Positions 6,533-8,372 of a stretch of DNA of 8,372 bases are shown one piece after another (positions within the stretch are counted from its first letter, which is position 1; each line of letters opens with the position of its first letter). The position numbers were made by a program, and so were the translations under genes. The notes beneath the pieces were generated by a model. That model was not told the DNA's origin. It ran no database searches and saw nothing but the letters and a program-made list of their open reading frames with translations. This DNA is from an uncultured Oscillospiraceae bacterium (GTDB lineage Bacteria; Bacillota; Clostridia; Oscillospirales; Acutalibacteraceae): NCBI GenBank assembly GCA_900549945.1, contig URQJ01000079.1, forward strand, positions 1-8,372, read 5' to 3'.

Positions 6533-7456
6533 TCAGTGCTTGACCGGGACGCAGCCCGCCTCGCGCACATACTCGTCCGCATCCGCGGACATCGCCCAGT
6601 TCACGAATGCCTGCGCCTCGGCGCTCAGCTCCTCGTTGTCGTTCGTGACCATCACGAAGTTGCGCTGCACGGCGTAGTCGCCGGACTGGATCGTCTCCTC
6701 CGAGCACTCGACGCCGCCGACCGTCACGGCCTTAACCGTGTCATCCACAGCGGAGAGCGAGGCGTAGCCGATCGCGTTCGGGTTGCTCGCAACCGCCGCG
6801 ATCACGGCGCCGGTGGAGGTGAGTTCCTGATTGTACTTGCAGGCGTCCTTCGCATCGACAACCTCTTCAAAGCCGTCGCGCGTGCCGGAGCCAGCCTCGC
6901 GGCCGATCACCACGACCTCGCCGGCGTCGCCGCCGACCTCGCTCCAATCGGTGATCTCACCGGTGTAGAGCTGCTTGATCTGCTCGACGGAGAGGTCGGC
7001 GATCTTGCTCTCCGGGTTGACGATGATCGCAATGCCGTCGATCGCGATGACGTTGCCGGTCAGGCCGGCCTCCTTTTCCTCATCCTTGAGGTCGCGCGAG
7101 GCGAGGCCGATATCGCAGCGGCCCTCCGTCACGGCGGTGATGCCGGCGCCGGAGCCCGTCGGGTTGTAGTTGATCGTAGTGCCGGAAAGCTCGGTGTAAA
7201 CCTCCTGATAAATGCCGATCAGCTTTTCCATCGAGGTGGAGCCGTCCGTCGAAACCGAGCCGCCGAGGTTCGAAACCGCCGTGCCCGAAGACGCGGAGGA
7301 ATCGTCGCTGGAATCGGAGGAAGCCGACGACGCGGACGCGGAGGACGTGGAGGACTCGGAGGAGGAGCCGCTCGTCGTATTGCCGCCGCAGGCCGTCAGA
7401 GCCGTTACGGCCAGAAGCGCAGAGGCCGCGAGCGCGAGAATTTTCTTTGCCTTCAT
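6533..7456 (-). CDS. pstS: Phosphate-binding lipoprotein PstS
   Basis: The extracellular phosphate receptor of the Pst importer, 307 residues. A signal peptide (1-22) ends in the lipobox LTAC with Cys23, the lipid-anchored residue. A linker very rich in serine (about 29-58) then tethers the binding domain to the membrane. The phosphate pocket motifs are DGSTSM (71-76), PTGSGAG (99-105), ASRDL (119-123) and GREAGSGTRDGFEE (185-198), all typical of PstS. The sequence ends VREAGCVPVKH. An AAAGGAAAG Shine-Dalgarno lies about 7 bases before the ATG. It is the first gene of the operon, directly downstream of the predicted Pho-controlled promoter, and its message is separated from pstC by a hairpin. 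The PstS assignment is firm because pstCAB follow. The linker is low-complexity and probably fast evolving. Confidence 0.96.
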   Translation of the reverse strand: MKAKKILALAASALLAVTALTACGGNTTSGSSSESSTSSASASSASSDSSDDSSASSGTAVSNLGGSVSTDGSTSMEKLIGIYQEVYTELSGTTINYNPTGSGAGITAVTEGRCDIGLASRDLKDEEKEAGLTGNVIAIDGIAIIVNPESKIADLSVEQIKQLYTGEITDWSEVGGDAGEVVVIGREAGSGTRDGFEEVVDAKDACKYNQELTSTGAVIAAVASNPNAIGYASLSAVDDTVKAVTVGGVECSEETIQSGDYAVQRNFVMVTNDNEELSAEAQAFVNWAMSADADEYVREAGCVPVKH

Positions 7457-7506
7457 AAGTAATCTTTCCTTTCAGGTCTTTGTTTTCTTTCCTGTTTACG
7501 GGCTAA

Positions 7507-7535
7507 AGTATAGATTTCGTTTGTAAAGTTCAAAA
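7507..7535 (-). promoter_or_regulatory. Promoter of the pst-pho operon
   Basis: On the minus strand TATACT (7512-7507) is a good -10 box. The best -35 at proper spacing is TTTTGA (7535-7530), 17 bases away, a poor match to TTGACA. A weak -35 suits a promoter that needs an activator, and the TTTACA-type repeats lie 10-26 bases upstream of it, where PhoB/PhoP would contact RNA polymerase. Transcription would start near 7500, about 44 bases before the pstS ATG. Confidence 0.6.
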
Positions 7536-7544
7536 GGCGGCGTG

Positions 7545-7561
7545 CGTAAAATCCATGTAAA
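7545..7561 (-). promoter_or_regulatory. Candidate Pho box (TTTACA-N5-TTTACG direct repeat)
   Basis: On the minus strand TTTACA (7561-7556) and TTTACG (7550-7545) are separated by 5 bases, giving an 11-bp period. Gram-positive PhoP sites are direct repeats of TT(A/T/C)ACA-like hexamers with about 11-bp spacing, so this fits well and is placed just upstream of the pst promoter. Two more copies of TTTACA lie at 7610-7605 and 7527-7522 in the same orientation but not exactly in 11-bp phase. Confidence 0.6.
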
Positions 7562-7573
7562 ATCACTTTACAT
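7555..7573. promoter_or_regulatory. Perfect dyad ATGTAAA-N5-TTTACAT
   Basis: Arms ATGTAAA (7555-7561) and TTTACAT (7567-7573) are perfect inverted repeats around the 5-base centre ATCAC. The left arm coincides with one half of the candidate Pho box. The dyad sits between the divergent promoters, 11 bases before the rightward -35 box. It may be a third PhoB half site in reverse orientation or the operator of another dimeric regulator. Confidence 0.5.
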
Positions 7574-7583
7574 AGAAAAGTAT

Positions 7584-7612
7584 TTGAAATTATGCGGCAA
7601 ATGCTGTAAAAT
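7584..7612 (+). promoter_or_regulatory. Promoter of the aadE-like gene
   Basis: TTGAAA (7584-7589) and TAAAAT (7607-7612) are separated by exactly 17 bases and each differs from consensus by one or two positions. Transcription would start near 7619, just before the hairpin at 7621-7647, giving a leader of about 77 bases. No better promoter is seen closer to the gene, although TATAAG at 7667-7672 could serve as a -10 without a -35. Confidence 0.6.
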
Positions 7613-7620
7613 GAAGCAAA

Positions 7621-7647
7621 GCGCGCCGCGGCTTTTCTGCGGCGCGC
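7621..7647 (+). other. GC-rich hairpin at the 5' end of the aadE-like transcript
   Basis: GCGCGCCGC (7621-7629) pairs perfectly with GCGGCGCGC (7639-7647) around a 9-base loop; a G-T pair can extend the stem by one. It stands out in an otherwise A+T-rich spacer and would be the first structure made by RNA polymerase leaving the rightward promoter. Neither strand has a clean T run right after it (plus strand ACATATTTT, minus strand TTTGCTT), so a strong terminator is unlikely. It could stabilise the mRNA, attenuate it, or insulate the two divergent units. Confidence 0.6.
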
Positions 7648-7695
7648 ACATATTTTCCATGTTAAATTATAAGAATAAGAGGAGGCGCCATGAAA

Positions 7696-8372
7696 ATGCG
7701 CAGTGAAAAGGAAATGTACGACCTGATTCTCGGCTATGCCCGGGCGCGCGCCGACATCCGCGCCGTGATCCTGAACGGCTCGCGCGCGAACCCGAACCGG
7801 GTGCCCGACCCGTTCAACGATTTCGACATCGTCTACCTCGTGCGCGACCTCACGCCGTACAAGACCGCGCCGGTTTACAAGGATTTCGGCGAGCTGCTCG
7901 TCTACGAGCGCACCGACGAAAACGAACTGTTTCACGAGGCCTACCCCGAATACGTCTGCTACCTCATGCAGTTTGCAGACGGCAGCCGCATTGACCTGAC
8001 GATCGCCGAGACCGACCGCTGGCGCGGCTACTGCTGCGACGACCGGCTCTCGGTCGTCCTGCTCGACAAGGACGGCCTGATCCCGCCGCTGCCCGCGCCC
8101 GACGAAAGCAGCCATTATATAGAAAGGCCGACCGCGCAGACCTTCTTCGAGTGCCGCACCGAATTTTGGTGGGTCGCGCCCTACGTCTCAAAGGGCCTGT
8201 GGCGCGGGCAGCTTTTGTTCGCGCAGGCGCACATGGAAAGCTGCATCCGCAAAATGCTGCTGCAAATGCTCAAGTGGTATGCGGGCGCACTGCATGGCTT
8301 CGACCGCACGGCCGGCAAATGCGGCGACAATCTCGAGCGCCTTCTGCCCGCGCCGGTCTGGGCGGGCTACCT
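7696..8372 (+). CDS. aadE: AadE/ANT(6)-like aminoglycoside nucleotidyltransferase, partial (3' end beyond window)
   Basis: 225 codons are present of a family usually about 280-300 residues long; there is no stop before the edge. The family adenylylates streptomycin at position 6 using ATP. Seen here: N-terminus MRSEKEMYDLILGYA, nucleotidyltransferase motif LNGSRANP (26-33) with the metal-binding pair D42/D44 in NDFDIVYL, a likely third carboxylate D100 in RIDLTIAE, and the C-terminal domain stretch EFWWVAPYVSKGLWRGQ (156-172). I chose ATG 7696 because it gives the usual family N-terminus and is 10 bases from AGGAGG; ATG 7690 is only 4 bases away and would add Met-Lys. Base composition and codon use look like the neighbours, with no flanking insertion sequence, so this seems a resident homologue. 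Actual streptomycin resistance is not proven. It is divergent from pstS. Confidence 0.87.
   Translation, partial: MRSEKEMYDLILGYARARADIRAVILNGSRANPNRVPDPFNDFDIVYLVRDLTPYKTAPVYKDFGELLVYERTDENELFHEAYPEYVCYLMQFADGSRIDLTIAETDRWRGYCCDDRLSVVLLDKDGLIPPLPAPDESSHYIERPTAQTFFECRTEFWWVAPYVSKGLWRGQLLFAQAHMESCIRKMLLQMLKWYAGALHGFDRTAGKCGDNLERLLPAPVWAGY

Noticed and set aside
4077..6677. Open plus-strand frame of 866 codons opposite pstB, pstA and pstC
   Set aside because: The product is full of His, Arg, Asp and Ala with no recognisable domain. It is the antisense shadow of GC-rich genes whose codon bias suppresses stops on the other strand; the minus-strand products are unmistakable Pst proteins.
7621..7647. 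Hairpin as a rho-independent terminator
   Set aside because: The stem is strong but neither strand has an immediate T run, and no gene converges on it. I kept it as a leader structure.
7453..8115. Minus-strand 220-codon frame covering the divergent control region and antisense to the aadE-like gene
   Set aside because: It crosses both predicted promoters, has no recognisable domain, and opposes a clear ANT(6) homologue.
1..8372. Search for a CRISPR array, tRNA, insertion sequence, toxin-antitoxin pair or phage-defence genes
   Set aside because: No regularly spaced repeats, no transposase-like protein, no terminal inverted repeats and no tRNA-like cloverleaf were seen. The window is nearly filled by the named genes.

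Overview
This window holds a complete phosphate-sensing and phosphate-uptake operon, pstS-pstC-pstA-pstB-phoU-phoB-phoR, read right to left on the minus strand (about 7456 down to 846). To its left are a PadR-type repressor and the start of a HAAS/DUF1700-like partner gene, also on the minus strand. To its right, divergently transcribed, is the 5' part of an ANT(6)/AadE-type aminoglycoside nucleotidyltransferase gene. The G+C content is high, Shine-Dalgarno sequences are strong and purine-rich, PstS is a lipoprotein with a serine-rich linker, and the PadR-HAAS pair is typical of Firmicutes. Together these suggest a high-GC gut-type clostridium, perhaps Oscillospiraceae. That placement is an inference; there is no rRNA or other marker here.

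Layout, left to right: (1) 1-213, start of the HAAS-like gene, overlapping by 14 bases the end of padR (200-598). A near-consensus promoter lies at 669-698 with a small dyad between its -35 and -10. (2) 781-825, a 13-bp perfect stem terminator closing the Pho operon. (3) 846-3223, phoR and phoB, overlapping by ATGA. (4) 3271-3909 phoU, 3933-4682 pstB, 4704-5555 pstA, 5565-6434 pstC, closely packed. (5) 6464-6492, an 11-bp hairpin with a short T run between pstS and pstC. (6) 6533-7456, pstS. (7) 7457-7695, a shared AT-rich divergent control region with TTTACA-type repeats, a perfect 7-bp-arm dyad, one promoter for each direction, and a GC-rich hairpin at the predicted 5' end of the rightward transcript. 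(8) 7696 to the right edge, the aadE-like gene.

How the genes work together: PstS captures phosphate outside the membrane, PstC and PstA form the channel, and PstB powers it. PhoU links the transporter to the PhoR kinase, and PhoR phosphorylates PhoB. PhoB presumably binds the repeats upstream of pstS, making the whole unit autoregulated. The coding content is well-known biology. I did not find a new multi-gene system. What deserves a second look is mostly regulatory: the divergent intergenic region, the intercistronic hairpins, and the PadR promoter.
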